Positions 36,901 to 48,905 of a stretch of DNA of 64,000 bases are shown here, one piece after another (position 1 is the first letter of the stretch; every line of letters begins with the position of its first letter). The position numbers were made by a program, and so were the translations under genes. The DNA comes from Otis tarda (lineage: Eukaryota > Chordata > Aves > Otidiformes > Otididae). Location of the stretch: NCBI GenBank assembly GCA_026413225.1, contig CM048552.1, forward strand, positions 62,883,001 to 62,947,000. The letters run 5' to 3'. Below the pieces are notes generated by a model that ran no database searches, was not told the DNA's origin, and saw nothing but the letters and a program-made list of their open reading frames with translations.

Positions 36901-38855
36901 ATGTATAACTGTCACACCCTTGATTTTTCAAAAGTGTTCAATACCCACAAATTTAGCTAAACTCAACAGCACCTGGATTTGCCTAGCTCCTCTGAAAAGC
37001 CAGCCTTGTATTTCCTCTCTTCCCTGAGCAACCTTTGCATCACAAGCCAGCTTGAACAAATATATATTTACAGCAGTCCTACTTTCAGAAATTCTGAACA
37101 AAGTATCAAACTATAATGTTCTGGCTGAGTGCAAAAATATATTTTTTCTTTAAACAGTCAAAAAAAAAGTCTACATCTGACCTTTTCCTCCAAAATGGAA
37201 GTGTTTTTTGAATCGTGTAATTTCCTGAAAATTGAACCTCTGGTTCCTGCCCAGCTCTACTGTCTCCAGCCTCGTTCCTGCTCAAGTGTGAAACCTAGGA
37301 AACCCAGCCATCACCACACTCTCCCTTTGCATCTCATGGTCTTGCCAGGTGGCTCCAGCTGTGTTTTGTGCTACAGAAAAAGAGACTCAGCTGCTTCTAT
37401 TGCTGAGCACAAAGACTGATAGTTTAGCACATTCAGCTGCATTAGAGATTTACAATTTCCTTGGCATGGGATCTCTATTCATAGGCCATTAAGCTTCCTC
37501 TTTTATATCTAGAGTAGGTAGGGAATTTTGTATGACAAAAGAATTGCCACATGAAAAAGTCCCAAAGCTTCCCAAATATGTAGTACTTGAAGTGGGGGGT
37601 GGGGAATCTAACACCTCCTTCACATTTCGTTTGTCAAAAGATATGCAAAGGTTTTCATCTTACTCTTAACATCAGTCTGCGGTTACCTGAATTTCCATGG
37701 TTCCTCGTGAGAGCTGTTGGTCAGAAAGCTGAAGTGTGTTCCCTCCACAAGCTGAGCTTTTTTGCCAAACTAGCTCCTGTGATGAACTGTTGCTTAGGAC
37801 AAAGGCAATGCTAAAACACTGAATATCCTCAAAAGATGAAATACCTTCTCCCCTACCTTGCCCCTGCTATCTAGCCCTATTTAGAAAGGTTTTGCTCTTT
37901 ACTGAGCTTTGCTTTCATCAGTTGTTTTCAAATGGTACACCTAAACGGGTTTGATGGATGTTGGATAGCATCTGTTTAGAGCCTCCAGCACCATAAGCAT
38001 ATTATGAGTAATAAATGGTTGAAAAATCCCATTCAAGACTGAGCTTTCTTTAGTACACTATCAAGCCGTGTTTTCCATCGATTTAGCTGGAAAATCCCTA
38101 AAGAATAACTTCTGAGACTTTTACAAGCCTACTCAGAGCACTGCCAACCACATCAGTGAACAACTCTACCATGCCCTAACACGAGCAAGTAGCAACCATG
38201 ATTTGCTGGTAGGCAGTTTGAAGATAAGACCTTGAGGTTTGAAGCTGAGGGAGACATTTCTACATTGAAGTGAAACTCCATGTAAACATTTGTTTTCTAC
38301 TCTAAGCGTGCAAGAGTACCATCTGATGGTATGATCTCATCTGAATTGTCATCTCATTTGAATTTAGCTGCCTAAAAGCTAGATGCTGAATCTCAACTTA
38401 GTGTCTAGTCTTTCCTGTGATGTCTGGAGAGAGATATAAGCATTTCTGAGGGTGATTCAGTCCACCTATTTGGGATATTTAGAAATGATACCTTAATTTT
38501 TGGTAGCTAAAGTTAAGCCAGGTGAGTCTGGACTGATGGCGAATCTCCATCAGGCTTACTCAGGACATCTTTTTAAATTTACATAGGGCCTCACTGTGTC
38601 TCTTTCTACTCCGTCAGGATTTCAAAAGTGTCAGGGCCCTGAAGGCACCAACAGGCTTTAATCACCCTCACCAGTTGGTAACCATCTTTCCCTGTAATCC
38701 TCCTCCCTTTGCAACCATTTCCCTCTGAGGTCTGGCTGTCTTGTGTTGAAGGTTAGCTCATACATATGGCAGTGTGGTTTAGCTGTGAGCCCTTGAGATA
38801 AAGATGACTAACCAGGTACCAAGCTATACCAGCAAGAGTATAGCCAGCAGCTGAA
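30991..38855. other. unique non-coding sequence
   Basis: About 7.9 kb with nothing recognised beyond A runs (for example 32579-32592) and the hairpin at 35486-35528. The long minus frame 30848-31438 (196 residues) has no domain, is not flanked by splice-like exons, and overlaps the candidate conserved element in the opposite sense. Confidence 0.45.
35486..35528. repeat. two-step hairpin around AACACGTT/AACGTGTT
   Basis: The outer arms GCCAGC (35486-35491) and GCTGGC (35523-35528) enclose perfect inner 8-bp arms AACACGTT (35495-35502) and AACGTGTT (35511-35518), with an 8-base loop. A further GCCAGC follows at about 35535, giving an alternative pairing for GCTGGC. Its function is unknown. Confidence 0.7.
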
Positions 38856-38859
38856 ACAT

Positions 38860-39340
38860 GTTAATCCTCTCCCCTTCCATTTGGCACTCGTGAGACCACC
38901 TGTGTAGTACCATGTACAGTTTTAGTAGAAAAAAAAAAAAAAAAAAAAAGACATTTGAAAACTGGAATGAGTCCAGCATAGGACTACCAGCATAAGATGA
39001 CTGGAGGGGTGGCTCACACAAGTACTAGGGCAGGTTAGGGAACTGGACTTGTTCAGCAATAAAGAGGAGAAAAACACCCAAGGGAGATCTTATGGCTGTC
39101 TTCAACAACCTGATGGTATGTTGCAGAGTAGACAGGGAAACCTGCTTCTACATACACAGCAAAAGCACAAGTGGCAGAATTGTGCAACAGGCAACAGACA
39201 CAAGTTGCAGCAAGGGAAACCCCAGTTGGATATTAACAAAAACTTTTCCCCTTCAAAAGTGGTCAGTTATTGGAAAAGGTGCTCAGAGAAGCTGCAAAGT
39301 CTACATCTTTGAGCTCAAAACTCAACTGGACAAGACCAAC
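38860..39340 (+). mobile_element. old, diverged CR1 LINE
   Basis: Coding-strand CR1 blocks are recognisable despite decay. They include a GGACTTGTTCAGC block followed by GAGGAGAAAAACACCCAAGG, GGGAGATCTTATGGCTGTCT, a CAAGTTGCAGCAAGGG-type block, TGGATATTAACAAAAACTTT and GTGGTCAGTTATTGG. These follow the order of the C-terminal domain in the 50-kb copy. An A run of 21 bases (38929-38949) interrupts its 5' part. Divergence is far greater than in the other CR1 copies here, so this is an older insertion or subfamily. Confidence 0.72.
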
Positions 39341-41725
39341 CTGACCCAGCTCACCATGCGATTGGCAGCAGGTGAGGTTTTATGGCACCCTAAGGTCCCC
39401 TTCCTGTTCCTGGACACCTCAGGGTTCACTCAGCTCCCACTAAGTCAGATTCAGACCTCTGCTGACGTCAATGTGGGCTTTCTATCCATTCTATTTCATT
39501 ATGCTTGGAAAATAAGGATACAATTCATGCTGAAAATGGACAAAACATTGAGATATTAAAAAAAAAATATATATATTCAGAAAAAAAAGAAACATTTTAT
39601 TTCAAAATTTCCCAACCAAAACAGTATTTTTATCTGTTAGTCAAATTCTAGATGTGGTGAAACACCCAATTTTCCTAACCTCCATTAGCACATGCATGTG
39701 TGGGGGTAAAATAATTAATATTTAAAATTGAGAGGTCTGGCTAAGAAGTTATCTTTACTAAAAGAACATTCCCTTTGACTAAAGTCACAGATAACACTGG
39801 ATGTGCCACTCCTATAGGCTCCACCAAAAGCCACCTCTCCCTATTGTTGTTTTATTTACTGCTTGATTCTGTAGAACTGCAGCAGTTAGTAAGATACTTA
39901 AGGAGTCCATCCCTCCCAGGGGTGGACACCTGGCTTTATTAACGTTGAACTGATTTCCTCACCACTTTCTTTTGTTTCTGCAACAGTATATAGGTTGGGC
40001 CTCTGCAATCACTTGGCAGGGAACAGGGAAGCAGAGGGGTAGGTGCTGTCCGAATGTTCTCACGCTATGATCAGAGTTAATAAAGCTTCTGTCTGACCTG
40101 TCCTAAATTGTACTTGCATAATTACGTGCTTGGAGTCCCCAGGTTCTCTGACACATGCAAATAAAAACGAAAATTGGAGTGCTCAAATCTGTACAACTTT
40201 TGTACTTTATAAGGGCTTTCCTTATACAATATACAAATATTCCTTACACAATATACCAATATACAAATGAACAAAACTCAAAGGCGTGAAAAACAACTGG
40301 TCACCCATAATCACAGGACTGAAACAAGAAGGAAAACTTAAAGGCAGCTTTCCACTCTACAAGAGCTCCCAGCAAATGCAGAAAGAGGAGGGGAGGAAAT
40401 CTGATAGAATCCATTGTGCATTCAAAGAGGCATAAAGCACAATTACTGAATGAGTGGGGAGAGAGAGAGGGAGGTGAATAGGCTGGACAGTGTTCAAGAC
40501 AGTAATGGCTGTGAATGCTAATGTTCTTGCTGCAATCCCCAGCTAAGCCAATTTAACGTGGTGACAAACAGCAATAAAACACAACGCTGCATCATGCTCC
40601 TACCATAACATCATGACAAGGCACATCACAATTTAAAGATAATTAACTTACTTCTTCATAAAATTTTGCTATGGTGCTTGGCCTTAAAGTATACCAACAA
40701 AATAAGGAAATTCTGCATGAAAGTAGATTTAGAAATTCACAGCGGTTTCCCTCGCAGGGTGTGACAAAATTGTACTTCTACTCAAGCACATGTTTCCCAG
40801 TTTAGCATCGTTGAATAAATGGCTTTCTTTGTGGCCTTTATTGCAGTGCCCCTTTCGTTAATTAAAGCAGAATATTTATATAATCTCTCTGGCAGGTCCT
40901 TCGTTTATTAAATCTGCTCCCTATAGAAACTGAATCCCACCACCACAAGGGATGGAGATTTATGTTACAAAGGTTTTTGTCCCTATTTTTCTCACTTTGT
41001 AGAAAAACAGCACATCCCACTCACTAGTGGAACAAATACTCTTTTCTTTTTCAGAGCATGTCGCTGCCCTGTGATTATCTGAGCAACTCTCACTGCTTGT
41101 TCAAATTTCCCCCCAACTTAAGTAGGACAGTGTGATCAGTTCCTGAAATTTGCAGAGCTTAGATAAGGCTCAAAGCTGTCTGCGTTTCTTCAGAAATGTT
41201 CTTTCCTAAGCAAGTTTGATTAAAATTTGGCTGTTCCATGCAAGATTCTATGAAGAGCTCAGTTAAAGGATCTCTTCTGTAAACCCATGGATAAGATGCT
41301 TGCTTCCTAGGACTACATGAATGGGATAAAGCATATAGTTTCTGAATCAGGATCAAGAGTCTGAGTCAGGTAGGGCTGGTTGACATCCAGTTTGCTTATA
41401 TCTGTCAGCTTGTTTTCTTTCTTTTATGCATGATCCAGCCCAGCTGGGTGGATGGTTTTGATGTATTTTCTTTGGAATGAAAACACTACTATATTGGGAC
41501 TAGCTCCTGATATTAATTCTTTTATCATTGTGTAAAACATTTTGAAGATAAACCTCTCAATTATCAATTCCTCACTTGCACGACTGTTGAAGACAGGTAA
41601 TGTATCTCAGATGGTTAATATAGACTGAAATCTCTGCTGTCATCTCCTTGCTTTTGTAGCTTAGCCATGCCAGAATAACAACTAATTAATTGCAGATTTT
41701 TCTAAATCTGCTGTGGCTGTGCTTT
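39341..41725. other. unique non-coding sequence
   Basis: Nothing recognised. An A/TA-rich run lies at about 39560-39590 and a short GA-rich tract at about 40456-40473. Confidence 0.45.
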
Positions 41726-41730
41726 CAAAC
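41726..41730. repeat. left target-site duplication CAAAC
   Basis: CAAAC directly before the outer LTR, repeated exactly at 42941-42945. Confidence 0.7.
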
Positions 41731-42066
41731 TATGCTGGTTTTGCCTGGGTTAGAGTTAATGTTCTTCATAGTTGCTTGTATGGGGCTATGTTTGGGATTT
41801 GTGCTGAAAACAGTGTTGATAACATAGCAATGTTTTAGTTATTACTGAGCAGAGTTTACATGGAGTCAAGGCCTTTTCTGCTCACACCACCCCACCAGCA
41901 AGCAGCCTGGGGGTGCACAAGAAGTTGGGAGGAGACATGGCTGTGATAGCTGACCCCTGATGTCAGGGAATGTTGAAAAAACCTGATGTCATGCTCAGCA
42001 AGAAAAGCTGGGGGAAGAAGAAGGAATGGGGGATGTTAGAAGTTATGGCATTTTGTCTTCCCAGGT
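41731..42066 (+). mobile_element. outer LTR, 5' part (same family as 1467-2024)
   Basis: The start TATGCTGGTTTTGCC corresponds to TGTCCTGGTTTCAGC at 1467, with the first TG mutated to TA. Shared blocks follow in order: AGAGTTAAT, TTTTAGTTATT, GAGTCAAGGCCTTT, GGGGGTGCACAAGAAG and AAAGCTGGGGGAA. The homology breaks at 42066, where a second LTR starts, and resumes after 42692. Confidence 0.85.
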
Positions 42067-42692
42067 TGTTATATGATAAAATGATTAAGCAATATAATAT
42101 TAGAACAATATGTTGTGGGGTTTTTTTTAATTGTGGAAATATTAGGCAGCTTTTGCTATCCATATAACTGCAGTCACATAGGCTAGACTTCATATGTAGT
42201 CTATTAATCCTCAGAGAGAACTAGTAGTTCTAGAATTGTTAAGAAAATTTATTATTCCGTTTGTTGAAAGCTAGCCTAGCATAGCTGGGGTAATTAAGAG
42301 GGATGGTAGAACAAAGGTAGGCCTTGAGGATGGAGTGTAAAATGGGTCTTGAGCCAGTACTTTGGAAATAAAGAAGATGAAGGAATACCATGACCTGTTC
42401 TACTCCAACAACTCCCGGGACCACCTGACAACCCTCAACTCAAAAGACTGAGCATGCGCAAGTGGGTGGGGAATTTTATAATGAATTCTAAGAAAACTAA
42501 TGATTATGTACCAATATTCTGGGAATTGTTGATGATTATGCATGAGGTTACTGAATATAATCCGTCTGTATTTTTAGACTGGCATGTACACTAAGTGGAA
42601 GGATCCTCCGTGCATCTGGCGCCGCAATAAAGAATGCCTGCTTCTTAATGCTACATTGGTATTAAAGAGCTTGATTCCCAATTTTGGTGACA
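42067..42692 (+). mobile_element. inner LTR, inserted into the outer LTR
   Basis: 626 bp, from TGTTATATGATAAAATG to ATTTTGGTGACA. An AATAAA signal lies at 42626-42631, followed by GAATGCCTGCTTCTTAATGC. A partial copy of the same family lies on the minus strand at 54763-55287, and a related LTR at 15022. The junction bases (AGGT before, GAGT after) could be a decayed 4-bp duplication, but they match at only two positions. The minus-strand frame inside it (42239-42424) has no domain. Confidence 0.85.
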
Positions 42693-42940
42693 GAGTAACC
42701 ATCATGTTTGATGGAGTCCTACTTTCCTGGAAATGCCTGCCAATGGGAAGTAGTGTGTTAATTCCTTGTTTTGCTTTGCTTGCTTGTACAGCTCTTGCTT
42801 TACCTATTGTATGTTGTCTTTATATCAACCCACAAGTTTTCTCACTTTTACTTTTCCAATTTTCTCCCCTATCCCACTACAATGGAGTGAGTGAGCGGCT
42901 GTGTGGTGCTTAGTTGCCAGCTGGTGTTAAATCATTACAC
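42693..42940 (+). mobile_element. outer LTR, 3' part
   Basis: Continues the outer LTR from about GAGTAACC. It runs through a purine and pyrimidine mixture to GCTGTGTGGTGCTTAGTTGC and ends AATCATTACA. The closing 50 bases match the end of the LTR at 1467-2024. The next five bases repeat the CAAAC found before the 5' part. Confidence 0.85.
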
Positions 42941-42945
42941 AAACA
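42941..42945. repeat. right target-site duplication CAAAC
   Basis: Exact partner of 41726-41730. It shows that the outer LTR is one insertion later split by the inner one. Confidence 0.7.
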
Positions 42946-44011
42946 CAGAATACCCATCCTCTCTGAAAGTTCTGCAATCTTCACTTTTTATCCACACAAT
43001 TGAAGGAACACAGTTAATAGCAAAATAGCATCAGTGTAGTAAATCTCAATTCAAGGATAGGAAGATTAATATTTTTGGAACAGGACACATTTCACTCACT
43101 AAAACTGTCACACCTACATGGACCAAGATGCACATGCCCAAGTGCATTTGAGCACTGGGCTTGCTTGTCTGCAGACATCTGGCCATGATTATGTGCTGTG
43201 GAGGATGATAATGTGTACAGTTATCAAATTCTCACCGCCTCTTCAGGGCTTTTTCTCAGAGGCTGATTTTGGGTATAAGTACCCTTCAGGAATAGGATTG
43301 TGATTCTCCCTCTCTTCATCCTGTCTCACCTCTGTGAGTCATTAGGATTTATACACTGCTACTTTTTCTCCTTATAGGAATGTCTTATCTCCAGTCCTGT
43401 TATCTCCCCATTGTATATCTTAATGGCTGCAGGCTGGCCTTTGTTTCAGCCTGACCTTTGTTTCCTTAGTCAGATGTCCTGAGAAGCTGTATGTAGGTGG
43501 GTTGGGATCTCGATGACCTGCTAGTCTAGGTGCTATCAGCACACCTCTTGTACATCCCGGATTAGGTTCTTTCTGTGAATGATCCCATCCCCAGACATCC
43601 CCATTTAGGCTAGGGTGGTCCCTGGCCCACCAACAGGTCCTACCTCCTCTTCCTCTAGGTGAGCACTGATACAAGGCAGTTGTAATCTTGGATCAGACAG
43701 GGTGTAAACAGCTAAATTGTGACAAAGTGTGAGAAGCCTCAGTATGGGCTTTCATCCCTGGATTTGGAGCTGCATTTATGCCTAGGCCCTTCCCTAGGAC
43801 CATCCTTATGCTGTGGAGAGTCCCTTGCCCAGCCCAGCACCTTGCTTGCCCATGCATCTCTTGCCTTACCCATGCTGATGCCTCAGCATTACCACCCACC
43901 CAGCCACCCAACTAAGTCTAGTCACCGTTGCCATGAGCCACTGATCCTCACTCTCTCTAGGCGATACCAGCATTAACATTTGCTACAGGTTTCCACACCC
44001 TGGTCACATTA
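42946..44011. other. unique non-coding sequence
   Basis: No repeat or coding exon recognised. The frames at 43420-43674 and 43693-43911 (minus) have no domain. Confidence 0.45.
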
Positions 44012-44226
44012 ATTACAAATATATTGAGGGTGGTGGAACAGTGGCACAGATTGCCCAGAGAGGTGGTGGATGCCCCATCCCTGGAAACATTCAAGGCCAG
44101 GTTGGACGGGGCTCTGAGCAACCTTATCTGGTTGGAGATGTCTGTGCTCTGCTCCTTGCAGAGGGGTTGGACTAGATGACCTTTAAAGGTCCCTTCCAAC
44201 CCAAATTATTCTATGATTCCTATGAT
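44012..44226 (+). mobile_element. CR1 LINE 3' fragment
   Basis: Begins in the last coding block (GAGGGTGGTGGAACAGTGGC), continues through GCCCAGAGAGGTGGTGGATG and the 3' UTR block GACTAGATGACCTTTAAAGG, and ends ATTCTATGATTCCTATGATT. It is strongly 5'-truncated. The first 15 bases are too degraded to place exactly. Confidence 0.92.
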
Positions 44227-47200
44227 TTTATATTGTTAAAATGAATGCAGGTTGTCTAGCACTACCTTTTGTTCTCTGCTCATAACATCCAGTAATCACT
44301 GTTACAGCTTCTTCTCTGACTTTGCTTTCCATGTACAAAATTCTTGAAGTTAATTTGATTATGAGTTTTTAAATTCACTTTTTATGTATACTAATAACTG
44401 GTTTTTGTTTTAGGTAAATTTAATCTAGCCTAGCCTCAAGCACTGAAAAGTATATCCCAAATTTTGTTCTACATGGAATTACTGAATTGTGTCAAATTAA
44501 TGTAATGGATTACACTTAGAAATATTTCCAGTATTAAAATATAACCTTTTTATTGTTAAAGCACATTCCCTCTTCTGTAAGAACTTTAGCATTATCTCAC
44601 TAATATTGCTTAGAGTATTGTAGGAATGTTGCTCGAAGTAGATTAATTCAGTTGGATTAACTTTTTAATGTAACGAATAAAGCTTTACATACTGCTTTTC
44701 ACTGAACACTTTAAACCCCATAAAATATCTGTTTTCATCCTGAATCTCACTAAATACCCTGCACTCACTTTTGGATCATTGTTTATAAAACAATGGAAAT
44801 TGTAGGCACTTATTTATCACAAAGCTTAAGGCAAACCTCTCAGTGATTAATTTCTTACTACAGATTGTTTTTGTTGTTGTTGCTGTTCATTTTACAAGGA
44901 TATCCTTCATATCTTGAATTTAATGCCATGGATTTAGTCTGTTTGAAGATAACAAAAAAAAAAATTATTTTCACTCTGTTTACTAGCTAGTTTTTCCATA
45001 GGCTGGGACTAGACTTTGATTGTCATCACACATAGGAAATTACTGTTTGCATTACAGAATTTTTTTAAGCTGTATCATTCTTGTCACTTCTAAAATAAAA
45101 TACATTAAAGATCTCCGACAAGTATGAACTTTGTGGTTGACATACTTCTCCTTGCACTGATTTATCATTACACTTTAAGACACTATGAAATTTACAGTCC
45201 CTTTGAATTCTCTAGATTGGGATCAATAAAGTTTGACCCCAAAAACCCGACCCCCAAAAAACACCACAGAAGGGTGAAAGACATACTATTCTTTACCAGT
45301 TGTAATCTTCTTTAGGTTTGAGTGGTCACCCACAGCTCATTTCCTCTTCTCTTTTTATATAATTTACTCTTTTCCCAAAATAACAGCTAAGGATACCAAG
45401 GTGGTAAATAAAACTAATAAAATTGTGCATTCTGGAGACACAATTAGCCATTAGTTTATCATACTAAAAGACTACTTGCACAAACCTAAACTCTATCCCC
45501 TAAGCTTGATTTCACTGTCATAGTTTCTATTCAAAAAGTGATAAAAATATTTTAAATCATTTACAGATACACCTCTGAATAATGAAGAAGTAAAGAAAGA
45601 AAGAACACTTGCGTAAAGTAACTCAGAGATGTCAGGTTAAAATTAACATACACAAGTACTTGCAAATGCAAATCCTTATTCATTCCACTTGGCTCTATGA
45701 TCACACAATTTTCTACAGTATAGAATATTCACATCTCATGTGAGTCTCGTCAATCGTAGCAATGGTTGGCTTAAGAAAATAATAGAAATAAACAAAAATA
45801 CTCAAAGGTACTTTATATGCTCCTAAAAAGAAAATATGTTGACGAGTACACAGGAATTTTCATTTTGAATATGCACATATAGTCATATACCAATGGTGTC
45901 TAAACAGGATTTGCACACTCATTTTTCCTTTCTGTGAAATACATCCTCAGATGTTTCTGGAAGCAGTTTTACCTAGTGCTAATTTCTCTTGAACTGTGTG
46001 AATTTATATGAAATATTTGTTCAGTATCCATCAAGGATCCAAGCTGTTCAGATATGTCCTGAATTGTGTTAAGCTTTTTAGTTGTTTTTTTTGTTCCTGG
46101 TTTTTTTTTTTTTTTTTTTGCTAAGCTATTTCTTCGCTTTATCCATTAGCTCATTAATTATAACCTGATTTTCTCCCTGCTCAACTTGACAAGCTTGCAT
46201 GCCACCTTCTCCTGTTCATTTACTCTCTTTTTATGAACTTACAATGCTTTTCTTTCCATTTTAGGTACCCTTCAGTGGTTTTATTTAAGGTGCTGACTTC
46301 AATGGCATTATATATATTAAAAAGCGAAGCAAATACAGGACTTTGTTCCTAAGTTGTTCAGAGTTTGCACGTTTCATTACCTGTGAACAATTTTCCTTAA
46401 TCTTAACTTGAATTATTTTGGTTATTAAATAAATGACTACTGGATGTTGCTCAAGTATTGTTTCCTTTCTGGGGACAAATCCTAAAGAACTAGTCTTCAG
46501 TTATTCACTGGAACATGTCTCCTTTAGGAAAATAGTGTCAAAAATCTGAGTACGTGTGCTTACTTTGTGCTGTTCTTTTCCGATGGATATATTCCTATTG
46601 TTAAGTCCTGTGCAAAATGTCCTGTATTGGATGTCATCCCTGCTCCAATTTGTCACTTAGACTAAAAATACTTTCTTCATTTTCATTGTCTTTTTCTTAG
46701 ATTGTCTTTTACCAAGGAAAATTACATTTATGCATTTTTTTTAAAGATTTCCTACAATGAGCTACCATTTCTCATCTATTTATGCAAACAGATGCATAAC
46801 CCAAACAGCCTTAAATTCATGTTAAATGAGTTGCAAGTAAAACCATCAAAAACCACTTTTATTCTATTTGAGCTCCGCTTGTCATAGGCAATGATAAAGA
46901 CCAGCAGCAAACATAGGAAATTACTGTATGTACATCACAACTCCAAACTTATTTACCTCTCAACTGAGCATTTTTTAGAAAGAAAGTAGTTTAATCACAG
47001 GAGACTCTTCAAAATGTTTTGCTGTTTTTACCTTATCTCTGTTAGTACATTTCCCTCCAAAACACAATCCCAATTGCACAAGATACAAATCTAGACAAAA
47101 CACCACCAAAATAAATTTGAACAGAAAGAAGGTGAGAGTGGTTGCGAATGGAACAGTTCACTTCAACAAAATTTTAACTTCTCTTCATTGCTCCTCATTC

Positions 47201-48189
47201 CTCCAACTGTACAAATTAATTGAAGACTACTAAGAGGTTGCTTCTACCTCTCCCTGTATCTACTCAAGGAAAGGAGGAAGGTAGAAAAAACACAACAGAA
47301 AAGAAGCCAGTCTTCTTTTAAGGAAGTACTTTAGCACGTGCTTAAGGTTAAGCCCACATGTGACTCATCTTGTCTACAAGACTCAAGAATTACTGAATTA
47401 AATGCTATGGTCTGTTGCACACTTGTTCCTCATACCTTAGTACCTGTGAAGCTTTCCCCATGATCCTTAAGAGCAGCATCCATCATTTTTGTACGTGAGC
47501 ATCATGACCTACTTTTCAAGATCTTCAGACACAATCATTGGCTAATTTTAGCACTCTACTGACTCATTTTGATGTCTCTGTGTGTAAAGGACTACCCACT
47601 GAGGAGATTCACCTCTCTCCTCAATTTTACTAGCACATTTTCACCAGCTTGGGACCACAGATGCCAAAAGTCTCCTGCAAGTCTGGACTAAGAAGAAGAT
47701 TTCTCACACGAGCTACTACAAACAACAATGATGACCCTCAGGAAAGGTTGGGGTCAAGCTGCCAGCAGTCAAGGCTAACCTCTGCATGTTCACAGAGCAG
47801 CTTACAGCCTTGTGGAAATAAATAATTTCTTTCAGTTTTTCTTTTCTTTCTTTGTTGGCATCTTCCCTCAATCACCTTTATTTTTTCTAAAAAATTTGAG
47901 CAGAAATTAAGACATCAGACTCTCGACTCTGCCAAGACATGTCTTTGCATGACAGAAGGCCCTCTACTGACTCTAGCCCTCTCTCTAGAGGCAGATGCTT
48001 TGAGCATAATCCACAGTGGAAAACAAGAGCAGCAGCGCAGTTACTCCACGGTATAGACAGATATTAGCAGTTAATGCAGTGCAACAAACATTAGAAATGG
48101 CCATTTAGGGGCTAAAGAGTAAGAACAGCATTAGTCTTCAGAGCCACATATGAAAGGCAAGGTGCTAACTGAAATATGATTTGCTTAGA
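44227..48189. other. unique AT-rich non-coding sequence
   Basis: About 4 kb with nothing recognised. A T run of 19 bases lies at 46101-46119. Confidence 0.5.
46101..46119. repeat. T homopolymer, 19 bases
   Basis: Simple run. It has no adjoining SINE-like sequence and no flanking duplication that I can see. Confidence 0.95.
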
Positions 48190-48535
48190 AGAATGAATGC
48201 TACCTGGGACTATGAATTTATAACCTTAGGGTTAACGTGACATGAAGACCCAACCTAAACAAGCTCTCACCACCTGAGAACACCCAATACCAACAATAAA
48301 ACAATAGGAGATTTGCCTAAGGAGGCCAAGCGTACAACTATGGCCTTGGCGCCTGGTCACATGCCCGTAGTTGGTCATACGCCACAGCCCCTTATCGGGG
48401 TTCTTCATGCATTGGGCTGGGGCATCACTTTGCACATAGCTAATATGAGAGAATAAATTCCTTTATTAATTCTATACTGAGCATCCCTGTCTCTCTGCTC
48501 AGTCGGCAAAGAACTGACACAGGATATAACGCAGG
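48190..48535 (+). mobile_element. possible LTR fragment
   Basis: The 3' half resembles an LTR R-U5 end. An AATAAA signal at 48452-48457 is followed by CATCCCTGTCTCTCTGCTCAG and then AAAGAACTGACA, with a plausible CA terminus near 48520. The sequence is less AT-rich than its flanks. No 5' edge or target duplication could be fixed, so this rests on resemblance only. Confidence 0.35.
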
Positions 48536-48905
48536 AGAACAAAACGTCAATGGAAGTAAGAAACAGACCAATCATCATCTCCACTAGCAGCTCTGCCTTC
48601 GCAGTATCAGAGTTATTTTTTGCCCTACCAGAATTACAGGATGAACGTCAGTATAACAGCGTGGAGGAGGAGGGCTGTCTTACCAAATTTGCATCCTCCA
48701 GCACGCTGCACTGTTCATTATTTTCTTAGAAATAAAAACACAAATATATCTTCATCAAAAGACTCTTCTGGTTTATTTTTCTAGTGGAAGTAATTGCAGA
48801 AGCTACTTTTTTCAGTAGTTAGAAGTTATAAAGTCCAGGGTTGTGGTAATCAACTTTGTTACTTAAGGGAAGTTCATGTTAAAAGTTCATGTAAAAAGTT
48901 CATGA
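48536..48905. other. unique non-coding sequence
   Basis: Nothing recognised. AGTTCATGT-type motifs repeat three times at about 48870-48905, just before the CR1. Confidence 0.45.
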
